Assembly (NCBI RefSeq): GCF_009696045.1
Contig: NZ_VUMT01000004.1
Location: 1-64,000, forward strand
Length of the DNA stretch: 64,000 nt
Direction of reading: 5' to 3'
Source: Velocimicrobium porci
GTDB taxonomy: Bacteria > Bacillota > Clostridia > Lachnospirales > Lachnospiraceae
Of this stretch, positions 44,625-54,513 are shown one piece after another (position 1 is the stretch's first letter; the number at the start of each line of letters is the position of its first letter). The notes below the pieces were generated by a model. The model saw nothing but the letters and a program-made list of their open reading frames with translations. It was not told the DNA's origin and did no database searches. Made by a program: the position numbers and the translations under genes.

Positions 44625-45725
44625 TCAATCTCTTTCTATAACAAAACAATTGCTCGTTATTTCCCGGATTCTATTTTGCAATTGTAATTCGATAATAGCT
44701 TCTGTTACCTCCCAAAAAGGCATCTGAGTTTCTTCTATAATAATGCTAATATGTTTCGGCTTGAAACTCAAACAACTATACACCATTTTTTGCTTGAAAT
44801 CAAGGAAAATTTCATTTTTTTTATTTATTTGTGAAAATTTTTCCCATTTTACCTCATAAAAATCTATTACATCGTTCGGTTTCGTAACTAAAAATGCCCC
44901 TTCTTTAATTAATGAATTACTTCCTTCACTAAGCGAATCCCATGCCTTTCCCGGAATTGCAAAAATATCTTTTCCCTGCTCTAATCCAATCTCTGCTGTA
45001 ATCAGAGAACCGCTTCTTTTTTTCGCCTCAACGACAATGATTCCATCCGCCAATCCACTGAGAATACGGTTACGCATCGGGAAATTTCCTGCTTTTGGCG
45101 CCGTTCCCATCGCATATTCAGAAATAATTCCACCCCTATTTATCATTTTTGTAAATAAAGAAATATGCTCTGGTGGATAACAAACATCGACTCCACAGCC
45201 TAACACGGCAAATGTATCTCCATCTCCTTCTAAAGCACCACTATGAGCATACCCATCAATTCCCCTGGCTAAACCACTGACAATTTGAATTCCTGCATTT
45301 CCCAGTTCTCTCCCAAACCACTCTGCCATTTCCTTTCCATATGCCGAACAATTTCTTGCACCTACAATTGCAACCGATTTCTTATTAAAATCCGGAAGCT
45401 TTCCTCTTACAAATAAAGCATCTGGCGGGTCATATATTCTTGATAACTTTTCTGGATAGGCTTTTTCTCCCCTTACAATAAACTGAATTTGCCGTTCCTT
45501 AAGCTGATTATAACTTTCCTCAATTTTTTCTTCGCTGATTCCTTCCTTTGCCTGTATTAATCCTTTAATGTCTTTTTCCGTTATTCCTTTTATACCCTGA
45601 TATGATGCAGAATCGACCCGAAAAATACATTCTGCAGTTTTAAAATGTTTCAGTAATATAGCCCTTTTCGCCTTACCAATTCCTTTAATCTGATACAGCC
45701 AAAACAAAAATGCCTTTTCTTTCAT
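44625..45725 (-). CDS. dprA: DNA processing protein DprA
   Basis: A 366-residue protein that loads RecA on incoming single-stranded DNA in transformation. It has an N-terminal helix-hairpin-helix/SAM-like region, a Rossmann-like core (VAIVGARNCSAYGKEMAEWFG, GLARGIDGYAHSGAL, FAVLGCGVDVCYPPEH, FPMRNRILSGLADGIIVVEA) and a C-terminal winged helix. The ATG at 45725 overlaps the comM stop (ATGA) and has GGGAGAA 6 bases upstream. Confidence 0.94.
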   Translation of the reverse strand: MKEKAFLFWLYQIKGIGKAKRAILLKHFKTAECIFRVDSASYQGIKGITEKDIKGLIQAKEGISEEKIEESYNQLKERQIQFIVRGEKAYPEKLSRIYDPPDALFVRGKLPDFNKKSVAIVGARNCSAYGKEMAEWFGRELGNAGIQIVSGLARGIDGYAHSGALEGDGDTFAVLGCGVDVCYPPEHISLFTKMINRGGIISEYAMGTAPKAGNFPMRNRILSGLADGIIVVEAKKRSGSLITAEIGLEQGKDIFAIPGKAWDSLSEGSNSLIKEGAFLVTKPNDVIDFYEVKWEKFSQINKKNEIFLDFKQKMVYSCLSFKPKHISIIIEETQMPFWEVTEAIIELQLQNRIREITSNCFVIERD

Positions 45726-47272
45726 ACGCCGTTCTCCCAATACTGATTATCAACACCACGATAAAAAAATGCCTCTGCTAAATGATTTTTCTGTATCATT
45801 TCTTCTTCATCCAAATCAGCAATTGTTCTGGCCACTCTGAGGATTCTATGATAGGCTCTTGCACTAAGCTTGAATTTATTAAACATTTTTTCTAAAAAAA
45901 TCTGTTCTTCTTTATTAAGCGGACAAAAATATTTAAACTGTTCTCCACAAATTTGAGAATTAAATCGAATATTCCACTCTCTATATCGTTCCCTTTGAAT
46001 GTTTCTTGCAACTTCTACTATCCTCTTTAAATCTTTCGATGTTTTTTCTTCGCCTTTTATTAATTGATTATATGCAAGTGGTAAAACTTCTACACACAAA
46101 TCAATCCTGTCTAATATTGGACGGCTAACCCTTCCCAAATATCGTTTCACCTGTATCTCACTGCACAGACATCTTTCCCTATTCGGAAAATAGCCACAGG
46201 GACAAGGATTCATTGCACAGACAAGCATAAAATCTGCCGGGTAAGAAATATTTCCTCTTAACCTTGTAATTCTCACCTTCTTTTCTTCCAACGGCTGTCT
46301 TAAAAGTTCAATTGTTCCTTTGCGAAATTCTGGTAATTCATCCAAGAATAAAATTCCACCGGAAGCAAGGCTGATTTCTCCCGGTTTTGGAGTAACTCCT
46401 CCTCCAACTAATGCAGTATCTGTAATACTATTATGCGGTGCCCGAAATGGTCGTTCCTTAATGCGCCCATTCTGTTCATTTAGTAATCCGGCTACACTAT
46501 AAATCTTTGAAATCTCCATACTCTCTTCAAAAGAAAGTTCAGGAAGGATTGTATTCATGCGTTCTGCAATCATCGTTTTTCCAGTTCCTGGTGGACCAAT
46601 TAGCAGCAGGTTATGAAAACCGGCTGCTGCAATCACTGCTGCCCGTTTTGCCTGACTTTGTCCTCTTATATCTGAGAAATCCTTGTGTTTTAATGAAGAA
46701 GAATTACACGCGAAATTTTTATTATCGTATTCGAATTCAAGATAATCATTTTCTGATAAACTCTCCCCATGAAAATACGCAATCGCCTCTTCTAAATTCT
46801 GCACGGGAATTATCTCCATATCCTCAAAGACAATTCCTTCTTTTCGATTCTCATAAGGAATCATACATTTTTTAAATCCATTCTGTTTTGCACAATAAAT
46901 AATAGGCAATACCCCCGTAATGCCATGAATTATACCATTTAAACTTAGTTCTCCTACAATAATTATATCTTCAAGCTTTTCTTGGGAAAGATACCCGAAT
47001 GAGGCAAGAACTGCCAATGCAATTGGCAAATTGAATGCGGTCCCTTCCTTTCGAAGATCCGCTGGTGACAAGTTGACTGTAATTCTTTTCGGCTGTAAAC
47101 AGTATCCTTGATTTTTAATCGCAATCCGAACCCGCTCCTTTGACTCTTTGATCTCAGATGCTAAAATACCAACCATTGAAAACATCGGCATCCCATCCGA
47201 AACATCAGCTTCAATCCGAATCACAGTTCCTTCAATTCCAGCCAACAATATGCTGGATACTATACTAATCAT
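45722..47272 (-). CDS. comM: ComM/YifB-family AAA+ ATPase (Mg-chelatase-like)
   Basis: A 516-residue AAA+ helicase-like protein. The N-terminal Lon-like domain (about 1-165) precedes the ATPase with Walker A LLIGPPGTGKTMIAERM (near 218) and Walker B GILFLDELPEF, and a C-terminal Mg_chelatase_C domain (KLSARAYHRILRVARTIADL). ComM promotes branch migration during integration of transforming DNA. It is operonic with dprA. Confidence 0.93.
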   Translation of the reverse strand: MISIVSSILLAGIEGTVIRIEADVSDGMPMFSMVGILASEIKESKERVRIAIKNQGYCLQPKRITVNLSPADLRKEGTAFNLPIALAVLASFGYLSQEKLEDIIIVGELSLNGIIHGITGVLPIIYCAKQNGFKKCMIPYENRKEGIVFEDMEIIPVQNLEEAIAYFHGESLSENDYLEFEYDNKNFACNSSSLKHKDFSDIRGQSQAKRAAVIAAAGFHNLLLIGPPGTGKTMIAERMNTILPELSFEESMEISKIYSVAGLLNEQNGRIKERPFRAPHNSITDTALVGGGVTPKPGEISLASGGILFLDELPEFRKGTIELLRQPLEEKKVRITRLRGNISYPADFMLVCAMNPCPCGYFPNRERCLCSEIQVKRYLGRVSRPILDRIDLCVEVLPLAYNQLIKGEEKTSKDLKRIVEVARNIQRERYREWNIRFNSQICGEQFKYFCPLNKEEQIFLEKMFNKFKLSARAYHRILRVARTIADLDEEEMIQKNHLAEAFFYRGVDNQYWENGV

Positions 47273-47322
47273 AAAACTCCTTTCTAAAAGACTCTCAACC
47301 TGAAAGGAATATCTTATTTATA

Positions 47323-47350
47323 ATTATAGCAAATATTTGAAATTTGTCCA
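47323..47350 (-). promoter_or_regulatory. Sigma-A promoter of comM-dprA-topA
   Basis: On the minus strand TGGACA (47350-47345), a 16-base spacer and a perfect TATAAT (47328-47323) preceded by TGC (extended -10). Confidence 0.72.
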
Positions 47351-47413
47351 TTTACTTTTTCTCAAAACATAAGGTTTCCTATTTACCAATTTCACTATGT
47401 TTATCAAAAGTAA

Positions 47414-47478
47414 TAAAAAATGTACTATAGACAAATCCATTTTTCTTATTTGCAAAAATTTTTTTATATCTATAGTAC
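47414..47478 (-). terminator. nrdR terminator
   Basis: The stem gtactataga (47422-47431) pairs with tctatagtac (47469-47478). The loop is AT-rich, and a T-run follows on the minus strand (47420-47415). It ends the transcript that contains nrdR. Confidence 0.65.
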
Positions 47479-47513
47479 AATTATTTATTTTCCTATTTTT
47501 TATAATTACAATA

Positions 47514-47966
47514 CTAATTATCCAATATTTTCTTTATCTCATCCATAAATGTATTGACATCTTTGAATTCCCGATATACCGAAGCAAACCGAACATATGC
47601 TACCTGGTCAAAATCTTTTAACTTATCCATTACAATTTCTCCAATTTTACTACTTGGTATCTCTTTTACTTCCATATTAAAAATTGTCGTTTCTATCTCA
47701 TCAATCAATTTATTAATTTCATCCACCGACATTGGACGTTTGTGACAAGAACGGAAAATTCCTCGCTCAATTTTACTCCGGTCGTAAGATTCTCTATTTT
47801 GGTCCTTTTTAATAACAATAAATGGAATTGCTTCCACTTTTTCATATGTAGTAAAACGCTTCACACAATTATCACACTGTCTTCGCCGCCGAATTGAGCT
47901 TCCATCCTCTGCCGGTCTTGAATCAATCACTCTTGTATTTTCCTCTCCGCAAAACGGACATCTCAT
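47514..47966 (-). CDS. nrdR: Transcriptional repressor NrdR
   Basis: A 150-residue repressor of ribonucleotide reductase genes. The zinc ribbon (CPFCGEENTRVIDSRP, then CDNCVKRFTTYE) is followed by an ATP-cone (about 48-138). The ATG at 47966 (MRCPFCGEE) has AGGAGGATATAAG upstream and matches the family start; a longer frame from 48020 is not needed. Downstream of ylmC and sigG. Confidence 0.96.
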   Translation of the reverse strand: MRCPFCGEENTRVIDSRPAEDGSSIRRRRQCDNCVKRFTTYEKVEAIPFIVIKKDQNRESYDRSKIERGIFRSCHKRPMSVDEINKLIDEIETTIFNMEVKEIPSSKIGEIVMDKLKDFDQVAYVRFASVYREFKDVNTFMDEIKKILDN

Positions 47967-48055
47967 CTTATATCCTCCTATCGTTTTATCTGACACTTTT
48001 CTATTCTTGTATTTTCTCACTTTTCATTATATTGGTTTTAAAAACACAGGTCAAG

Positions 48056-48316
48056 CTATACTTTGCACTTCACAAAGATTTTTTCAACATCCACCTCGAC
48101 TAATATTACATCCGCACCCACCTGTCTTATATCACAAAAATCAATCACATATTCGTGGTCCCTGCCTAACATTCCCCATATTTTGCAGGGACCGGGAATA
48201 ATGATTTTTTGGATTCGTCCCGTACACAAATCAAATTCAATGTCATCCGGATAGCCAAGACGCATGCCGTCGCATATATTAATAACTTCTTTTTGTCTTA
48301 ACTCGCACATTCTCAT
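48056..48316 (-). CDS. YlmC/YmxH family PRC-barrel sporulation-associated protein
   Basis: An 86-residue PRC-barrel-like protein (LRQKEVINICDGMRLGYPDDIEFDLCTG, then DFCDIRQVGADVILVEVD) of the YlmC/YmxH family, which in Bacillus and Clostridia is linked with sporulation sigma factors. It lies 37 bases after sigG and before nrdR. The ribosome site is AAGGA. Function unknown beyond association. Confidence 0.85.
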   Translation of the reverse strand: MRMCELRQKEVINICDGMRLGYPDDIEFDLCTGRIQKIIIPGPCKIWGMLGRDHEYVIDFCDIRQVGADVILVEVDVEKIFVKCKV

Positions 48317-48353
48317 ACCGATTCCTTAACTTTTGCTTTATTACTTATTCTAT

Positions 48354-49133
48354 TCAAGAAGTCAAATAATTTTTCATGTTTTTTAACGCTGACTTCTCCA
48401 ACCGGGAAACCTGTGCCTGAGAAATTTGTATTTCTTCTGCCACTTCCATCTGTGTCTTTCCTTCAAAATATCGCAAATTAATAATATTATACTCTCTTTC
48501 AGGCAGACGATTCATCGCCGATTTTAAAGAGATTTCTTCTACCCATTTCTCTTCACGATTCTTTTTATCACTCACCTGATCCATAATATATAAAGTATCT
48601 CCGCCTTCTGAATATACAGGCTCATAGAGAGATACCGGGTGTTGAATTGCATCCAATGCATAAATAATATCTTCTGCCGGAATTTCCAATTTTTCTGCAA
48701 TTTCTTGTATTGTCGGTTCTTTATCTGTTTTTTTCATAATATCTTCTTTTGTATAAATTGCCTTATATGCTATATCTCTTAAAGAACGGCTTACCCTGAT
48801 GCTGTTATTATCTCTAAGGTATCTTCGAATCTCTCCAATAATCATTGGAACCGCATATGTGCTAAATTTTACATTCTGAGTTATATCAAAATTATCAATC
48901 GCTTTCATAAGGCCAATACAGCCTATTTGAAATAAATCGTCTACATTTTCATTGCTTCCGGAAAAACGCTGAATAATGCTAAGAACTAACCTTAGGTTCC
49001 CTTTGATATATAGCTCTCTAGCCTCTTTATCGCCTTCCATTACTCTCTTAAACAGAGCTTCTTTCTCTTCATTTTTTAATAAAGGTAATTTTGACGTATT
49101 CACACCACATATTTCAACTTTATAAAGAGCCAT
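48354..49133 (-). CDS. sigG: Sporulation sigma factor SigG
   Basis: A 259-residue forespore sigma factor. The N terminus (MALYKVEICGVNTSKLP) is diagnostic of SigG. Region 2 (LFQIGCIGLMKAIDNFD, KFSTYAVPMIIGEIRRYLRD), region 3 and region 4 (KTQMEVAEEIQISQAQVSRLEK) are intact. The ATG at 49133 has GGAGG upstream and is preferred to 49148. It follows sigE, in the spoIIGA-sigE-sigG order of Bacillus. Confidence 0.96.
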   Translation of the reverse strand: MALYKVEICGVNTSKLPLLKNEEKEALFKRVMEGDKEARELYIKGNLRLVLSIIQRFSGSNENVDDLFQIGCIGLMKAIDNFDITQNVKFSTYAVPMIIGEIRRYLRDNNSIRVSRSLRDIAYKAIYTKEDIMKKTDKEPTIQEIAEKLEIPAEDIIYALDAIQHPVSLYEPVYSEGGDTLYIMDQVSDKKNREEKWVEEISLKSAMNRLPEREYNIINLRYFEGKTQMEVAEEIQISQAQVSRLEKSALKNMKNYLTS

Positions 49134-49167
49134 TACTCGAACCTCCACTGTAAATGATTGATATAAT

Positions 49168-49198
49168 TATCATTCACATTTTAAAGAAGATTTATACT
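49168..49198 (-). promoter_or_regulatory. Possible sigma-F/sigma-G promoter for sigG
   Basis: In the 93-base sigE-sigG gap the minus strand has AGTATA (49198-49193), 18 bases, then AATGATA (49174-49168). This partly resembles the sigma-G consensus (TGAATA and CATACTA). The match is moderate. Confidence 0.35.
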
Positions 49199-49226
49199 GA
49201 TAATGACTCTACCAATGATTTCCTTT

Positions 49227-49970
49227 TTATGCTTCTAATCGTATCATTTCCTTTTTTAATCGCTTAATTATTTTTTTCTCTAACCTTGAAATATAAGATT
49301 GGGAAATTCCTAAATAATCTGCTACTTCCTTTTGTGTCCGTTCGTTTCCATCAATTGTATTAATACCAAATCGCAGCTTTATAATTACCCGTTCCCGTTC
49401 TGTTAGTTTTTCCATTGCTTTGTTTAATAGAGAACGATCCACTTCATCTTCTATTCCTTTTGAAATGATATCTTCATCCGTTCCTAAAATGTCCGATAGC
49501 AAAAGTTCATTTCCATCCCAGTCTACATTTAACGGTTCATCAATCGAAACCTCTAACTTCGTTTTACTGTTCCGCCGAAGATACATTAATATTTCATTTT
49601 CGATACAGCGGGAAGCATAAGTTGCCAGCTTTATATTTTTATTTGGATTAAATGTATTAATTGCCTTAATTAATCCAATTGTTCCAATTGATATTAAATC
49701 CTCAACCCCTACACCAGTATTGTCAAATTTCTTTGCTATGTACACAACTAATCTCAGATTATGTTCGACAAGTATACTTTTTGCCTCTTCTTCTCGTTTT
49801 GTACCTAATAATTCTATCATATCCATTTCTTCTTCCGCTTCCAGTGGAGCCGGAAGCACCTCAGCTCCTCCGATATAGTGAATATCCCCTTTTGTATTTT
49901 GAAAAACACTCCAAAAATCGGGTATCATTCGAAATTGAAATTTATTCGGTATTGATATTCTTAGCAACAT
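49227..49970 (-). CDS. sigE: Sporulation sigma factor SigE precursor
   Basis: A 247-residue mother-cell sigma factor made as an inactive precursor. The N-terminal pro-sequence (about 1-30) precedes sigma region 2 ([42 protein letters not shown]) and region 4 ([22 protein letters not shown]). It would be activated by SpoIIGA, encoded 20 bases upstream. Confidence 0.97.
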   Translation of the reverse strand: MLLRISIPNKFQFRMIPDFWSVFQNTKGDIHYIGGAEVLPAPLEAEEEMDMIELLGTKREEEAKSILVEHNLRLVVYIAKKFDNTGVGVEDLISIGTIGLIKAINTFNPNKNIKLATYASRCIENEILMYLRRNSKTKLEVSIDEPLNVDWDGNELLLSDILGTDEDIISKGIEDEVDRSLLNKAMEKLTERERVIIKLRFGINTIDGNERTQKEVADYLGISQSYISRLEKKIIKRLKKEMIRLEA

Positions 49971-49990
49971 TTCTTTCCTCCCAGTTCTAG

Positions 49991-50851
49991 TTATTCTGTT
50001 ATATATTGCTCATGCAAAATAAATTGATATTGTTTTTGTGTCGATACAGATTCAAAAACAATTCCAAGCAGTACCCCTCCTACTATTTTCTCCTTTTCGT
50101 CCATATGTATTAGCATTTCATCAACATAAACACCTGGCATAAACCCATTGCGATTTCCCAAAGAATGATAAGGTATCCATTTTATAGGATGTACGGTATC
50201 CATTTCTTTTGACCCAAATTGCAAAATTGCGTTTTGCAATTCTTCTGTAAATAAAACTTTTACCACGTCATACTCTGCAACAATAACCGGTCGTTTCGTG
50301 ATTGGCTCTCTTAGCTGGTTACCCGTATCTAAAAGTGCTTTTCCCCTGCAACATAAACCTGCATTTTTAATTATCACATCATATAAGTTTTTTTCTTCGA
50401 TTCTGAATTTTCTACATCTTTTCCAAAAAAATAATATAATTAAACTGCACAAAGCACCGATAAATAGTACCAAACCGGCATAAACTTTGCTATCATTTTG
50501 TCGATAAGGAAAATTTCGATTTAAAATTGTTGAAATAAATCCATTTAAAAGAATTCCAAGTCCATATAAATATATGAGATCAAAAAAGAAATCTCGGATT
50601 GATTCCTTTTTATAACTAATTCGAATCATTCCATACGCTAAAACAACATTTTGAAGAAAAAAACTTACAACAATTGGAATCCCCCTTAAATAGATTGTCA
50701 TACAGGCTCCAAAACCGCCAATTATTCCTCCGGCTGCTAAACGAATTTTTGTTATTGCATGCTTTCTGATTTTTCCAAGCAGCCATAGCAATATAATATC
50801 CATTATTGTATTAACTGCCCAAAAAACATCCAGATAAATTATGTAATTCAA
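49991..50851 (-). CDS. spoIIGA: Sigma-E processing peptidase SpoIIGA
   Basis: A 286-residue membrane aspartic protease that cleaves pro-sigma-E after engulfment signalling. Five or so membrane helices fill the first 145 residues, and the cytoplasmic protease domain carries the catalytic Asp175 in ALLDTGNQL, followed by REPITKRPV. The start is a TTG at 50851 with a GGAGGTG ribosome site. The promoter has a long 21-base spacer. Confidence 0.94.
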   Translation of the reverse strand: MNYIIYLDVFWAVNTIMDIILLWLLGKIRKHAITKIRLAAGGIIGGFGACMTIYLRGIPIVVSFFLQNVVLAYGMIRISYKKESIRDFFFDLIYLYGLGILLNGFISTILNRNFPYRQNDSKVYAGLVLFIGALCSLIILFFWKRCRKFRIEEKNLYDVIIKNAGLCCRGKALLDTGNQLREPITKRPVIVAEYDVVKVLFTEELQNAILQFGSKEMDTVHPIKWIPYHSLGNRNGFMPGVYVDEMLIHMDEKEKIVGGVLLGIVFESVSTQKQYQFILHEQYITE

Positions 50852-50880
50852 ACGTCACCTCCATCTTAAGGAATAGCTTC

Positions 50881-50913
50881 ATTATACCTTGTTTCTACTG
50901 CATATCTTGTCAG
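50881..50913 (-). promoter_or_regulatory. spoIIGA promoter with long spacer, Spo0A-type
   Basis: On the minus strand CTGACA (50913-50908), 21 bases, then a perfect TATAAT (50886-50881). In B. subtilis the spoIIG promoter also has an over-long spacer (22 bases) and is switched on by Spo0A. The plus strand ttgtcaga at 50907-50914 overlaps the -35 and partly matches the Spo0A box TGTCGAA. Confidence 0.65.
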
Positions 50914-50943
50914 ATTCTGTTTGATATTCCTGCTTTTCATCGT

Positions 50944-50997
50944 AAAAAAATGACCCAACCTCTGTCGTTTTGACAAAAGATTGAGTCATTTTTTTAT
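50944..50997 (-). terminator. ftsZ terminator
   Basis: A stem of about 17 bp (tgactcaatcttttgtc with gacagaggttgggtca on the minus strand, including G-U pairs) is flanked by A- and T-runs and lies right at the ftsZ stop. The T-run is at 50950-50944. Confidence 0.88.
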
Positions 50998-52229
50998 CTA
51001 TGACGATTTTTTTGTAAAAATTCCGGTATTTTAATGCCGCTATGTTCGTTCTCATCACGTTTTATATTGTTCAAATTTAGGTTTGGCATAACCGGTGTTG
51101 GACTAACCGGCTGTTGTGCATAATCGTTACTTGTCTGTGTTGAAGTTTTCATATCCGGTTCTGCGACCGGTGTTGGATTAAATCCTGTCACACCATTACT
51201 TATAGTTGGATTAGCAAATGGAGTCTGGCTCTTTTGTTGATTATTTGACAAAAAACTTGCGGTCTTAACATTACCTGCACCATCGTGCAATCCGGTTGCA
51301 ATAACCGTTATCGTAGCAGAATCAGTAGCTGTTTCGTCATACATTGCACCAAAAATAATATTCGCTGTTTCACCTGCAAGCTCCTGTACATAAGTTGCAG
51401 CTTCATTCGCTTCAATCAAGCTTATATCACCAGAAACATTAATAATTACATGAGATGCTCCTGTAATTGTAGTTTCTAATAATGGACTTGTAATCGCCTG
51501 TTGTACAGCTTGTACACACTTATCATCTCCAGAACCAACTCCAATTCCGATATGAGCGATTCCTTTATCTTTCATAACAGTCTGAACATCTGCAAAGTCT
51601 AAGTTAATTAAACCTGGTACATTAATTAAGTCTGTAATCCCCTGAACACCTTGTTGCAACACCTCATCGGCTTTTCGAAGAGCATCCGGCATCGTTGTTC
51701 TTCGATCTACAATTTCCAGTAATTTATCATTTGGAATTACAATTAATGTATCCACATTTTCTTTCAAACGTTCAATTCCACTAATTGCATTGTTCATTCT
51801 GGCTTTGGCCTCAAACTTAAATGGCTTTGTTACAATACCAACCGTCAAAATTCCTAATTGTTTTGATATGTTAGCAACAACCGGTGCAGCACCTGTTCCT
51901 GTTCCTCCTCCCATACCACAAGTAACAAATACCATATCGGAACCTTTAATTAACTCGGTTAATTCTTCCCTATTTTCTTCCGCAGCTTTTTCACCTATCT
52001 CCGGCTGAGCTCCTGCTCCTAATCCTTTTGTTAGTTTTTCACCTATCTGAATACAGGTTGGTGCCTTACAAGTTTTTAAATGCTGTTTATCTGTATTTAC
52101 ACATACAAATTCTACACCTATTATATTTTCTTCAATCATCCGATTTACAGCATTATTTCCAGCTCCGCCAACTCCAATTACAAGGATCTTAGCTGTTGCT
52201 TCCGTTTCATTAGTTCTAATCTCAAGCAA
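50994..52229 (-). CDS. ftsZ: Cell division GTPase FtsZ
   Basis: A 411-residue tubulin-like protein that builds the division ring. The nucleotide site [15 protein letters not shown] is at about 17-31, the tubulin signature is [15 protein letters not shown], and the synergy loop is [12 protein letters not shown] Thr/Pro/Asn/Gln-rich linker precedes the C-terminal peptide [14 protein letters not shown] that binds partners. The start is a TTG at 52229 with GGAGG 7 bases upstream. Confidence 0.98.
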   Translation of the reverse strand: MLEIRTNETEATAKILVIGVGGAGNNAVNRMIEENIIGVEFVCVNTDKQHLKTCKAPTCIQIGEKLTKGLGAGAQPEIGEKAAEENREELTELIKGSDMVFVTCGMGGGTGTGAAPVVANISKQLGILTVGIVTKPFKFEAKARMNNAISGIERLKENVDTLIVIPNDKLLEIVDRRTTMPDALRKADEVLQQGVQGITDLINVPGLINLDFADVQTVMKDKGIAHIGIGVGSGDDKCVQAVQQAITSPLLETTITGASHVIINVSGDISLIEANEAATYVQELAGETANIIFGAMYDETATDSATITVIATGLHDGAGNVKTASFLSNNQQKSQTPFANPTISNGVTGFNPTPVAEPDMKTSTQTSNDYAQQPVSPTPVMPNLNLNNIKRDENEHSGIKIPEFLQKNRHR

Positions 52230-52380
52230 GGTACTTCCTCCTCTTTCTCATTCTTCTATCTTTTCTTTTTTGTTTTACAGTCAAATAAAATAAGTAACTA
52301 ACTATCCTATCCCTCTTATCCACTCTCTTCTATGTATATCAAAATTGATTTTTTCTAAAAAAGAATCTAGTCCTCTCTAT

Positions 52381-52409
52381 ATCATATATTTTTTTAAGTA
52401 AATAATCAA
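52381..52409 (-). promoter_or_regulatory. Sigma-A promoter of ftsZ
   Basis: On the minus strand TTGATT (52409-52404), a 17-base spacer, then TATGAT (52386-52381). A leader of about 145 bases follows before the TTG start, longer than for most genes here. Confidence 0.65.
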
Positions 52410-52457
52410 GCCTTAATTCTAGTTTTTCACAGATTTTCTATCGACTTTATCCAACAT

Positions 52458-53180
52458 TTACTCTATACATTTCAAAATCACTTCACTGCCTGATGTATAA
52501 TTTTCCATATGTATCACACCTTTTAACTTTTGATCGACCGCTTTTGGTAAAATCTCAGACAGTGCCGCAATCTGTTCATCGTAAAAATCTTTCTTACCAA
52601 GATAGATTCTAATACCGTTACACTCTAACTCTACTTCCTTTTGATCATTAAATCTTATTTTATTTATCTCCAAATTGTATCGCTGTAAAAGCTGAGATAA
52701 ATCAAGAATCTGGGCAAAAATATCTTTTTCCTTTACCTGTAACGATTCGTATAAAACAAATCCTTTGGAATGAAGTCCTACAATATTGGGGATTCCGCCA
52801 ACCGGCTCTTGGGAAGATTCAAGTACAGTTCCTTCTTTATCAAAATATACATATTCCCCCATATATTTTATGCTTGCAACCAACGTCTTTTCATATACTT
52901 TAATTTTCAACCCGTTTCGTCCCTCTCGTTTTACCGTTATTTTCTGGACAAATGGAATATCCTTTAATCCAATATAACGATATTTCATATAAAACAAAAT
53001 CGTATTATTATCAAAAAGAGATTCAAAAAGCATATCTTTCATCTCTTCTTGTGTATAGTGGTCACAACCACTAATTATGATATTTTTTGCACGAAAGGAA
53101 AGAAAAAATCCAGCAATTAAAATCAGAAACAAAATAAGTATAATACATCCTGTCCATTTTTTTGTAGTATGTTGCTTCAT
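52458..53180 (-). CDS. ftsQ: Cell division protein FtsQ/DivIB
   Basis: A 240-residue single-pass membrane protein with an N-terminal helix (about 9-29), a POTRA domain (KNIIISGCDHYTQEEM onward) and the FtsQ beta domain. It stabilises FtsL and FtsB/DivIC. The ATG at 53180 has AAGGAAGG upstream and is preferred over 53237, which would overlap murA. Confidence 0.9.
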   Translation of the reverse strand: MKQHTTKKWTGCIILILFLILIAGFFLSFRAKNIIISGCDHYTQEEMKDMLFESLFDNNTILFYMKYRYIGLKDIPFVQKITVKREGRNGLKIKVYEKTLVASIKYMGEYVYFDKEGTVLESSQEPVGGIPNIVGLHSKGFVLYESLQVKEKDIFAQILDLSQLLQRYNLEINKIRFNDQKEVELECNGIRIYLGKKDFYDEQIAALSEILPKAVDQKLKGVIHMENYTSGSEVILKCIE

Positions 53181-53203
53181 CTTACTTTCCTTCCTTTCTA
53201 TTT

Positions 53204-54454
53204 CTAACAGTAGCGAACTTTTGCACCTAATTGACAAAACGCACTGCAGATATCTTCGTATCCTCTCTCAATATATGGAACACCATATATTCTAGTCGTT
53301 CCTTCTGCCATAAGACCAGCTATTACAAGAGCCGCTCCACCCCTGAGATCATGAGCATAAACGTCCGTACCATATAATTGACTCACGCCATATATTTTGG
53401 CAATTCTTCCATCCACTATAATATCGGCACCCATTTTACGAAGTTCCTTCACATTTTCATAACGGGATTCAAATATTGTTTCTTCCATTATGCTGGTTCC
53501 TACTGCAGTCGAAAGAATTGCCGTAATCTGTGACTGCATATCAGTCGGAAATCCCGGATAAGGTTTCGTAACAATATAAGGGACAGCTTGTTTTAATAAA
53601 GGTGCTTTCATATAAATTTTATCAGAATCAAAAACAATTTGACAACCAATCTGTTCTAAGACACCAAATAATGCACCAAGATTTGCACCACAATCTGCCC
53701 ACAAGGTGACTTCTCCACCGGTTCCCGCTGCAGCAGCAAGATAGCTTCCTGCTACAATCCTGTCGGAAGAAATCGTATACTCAACATCTGATAATTCTTT
53801 TCCACCTACAATGACAATCATTCCCTGATGATCATAATAGATTTCCGCACCCATTTTCTGAAGAAAACAGCATAGTTCTTCAATCTCTGGTTCCCGTGCT
53901 CCATTCTCAATTACTGTAACACCACTTGCATTTACTGCTGCCATGATTATATTCTCTGTTGCACCTACACTAGGAAATGGGAGGACAATATTCGCACCTT
54001 TCATCCGATTACACTGACACGCTATTTCTGTTTCTAATTCTTCAATCTCTACATCCATTTGCCGCAAAGCCTGAAGATGAATGTCAATTGGTCTTGCACC
54101 AATCGAACATCCACCTGGATATGGAATCTTTACGCAGCCGAGCCGACCTAACAGCGCACCCATGAAGAACACGGAAGAACGCATTGCTTTTGCATATTGC
54201 TCTTCCAACTCACAGGAACAGATTGATTCTGTATTAATTGTAATGCAATCACCCTGCCAATTTACTTGACAACCTAAATGAGTAAGCAATTGCAACATAT
54301 TTTCAACATCGCCAATTTGCGGGCAGTTTCGCAAGGTAACGGTACCAACATTTAATACGCTGGCTGCCAATATAGGTAATACTGCATTTTTAGAACCTTG
54401 GATGTTTATCTCGCCCTGTAACATATTTCCACCGTCAACCTCTATATATGCCAC
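53204..54454 (-). CDS. murA: UDP-GlcNAc enolpyruvyl transferase MurA
   Basis: A 416-residue enzyme for the first committed step of peptidoglycan synthesis. The N terminus has [16 protein letters not shown], and the catalytic cysteine is in [12 protein letters not shown] (near 116). A GTG at 54454 has GAGGTG 6 bases upstream and gives MAYIEVDGG; a TTG at 54475 has no ribosome site. It sits between ftsW and ftsQ. Confidence 0.95.
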   Translation of the reverse strand: MAYIEVDGGNMLQGEINIQGSKNAVLPILAASVLNVGTVTLRNCPQIGDVENMLQLLTHLGCQVNWQGDCITINTESICSCELEEQYAKAMRSSVFFMGALLGRLGCVKIPYPGGCSIGARPIDIHLQALRQMDVEIEELETEIACQCNRMKGANIVLPFPSVGATENIIMAAVNASGVTVIENGAREPEIEELCCFLQKMGAEIYYDHQGMIVIVGGKELSDVEYTISSDRIVAGSYLAAAAGTGGEVTLWADCGANLGALFGVLEQIGCQIVFDSDKIYMKAPLLKQAVPYIVTKPYPGFPTDMQSQITAILSTAVGTSIMEETIFESRYENVKELRKMGADIIVDGRIAKIYGVSQLYGTDVYAHDLRGGAALVIAGLMAEGTTRIYGVPYIERGYEDICSAFCQLGAKVRYC

Positions 54455-54513
54455 TTTCCGCACCTCGAAAACCAAAATATACTATTAATATATGCAGGTT
54501 TTCTTATATTGTG

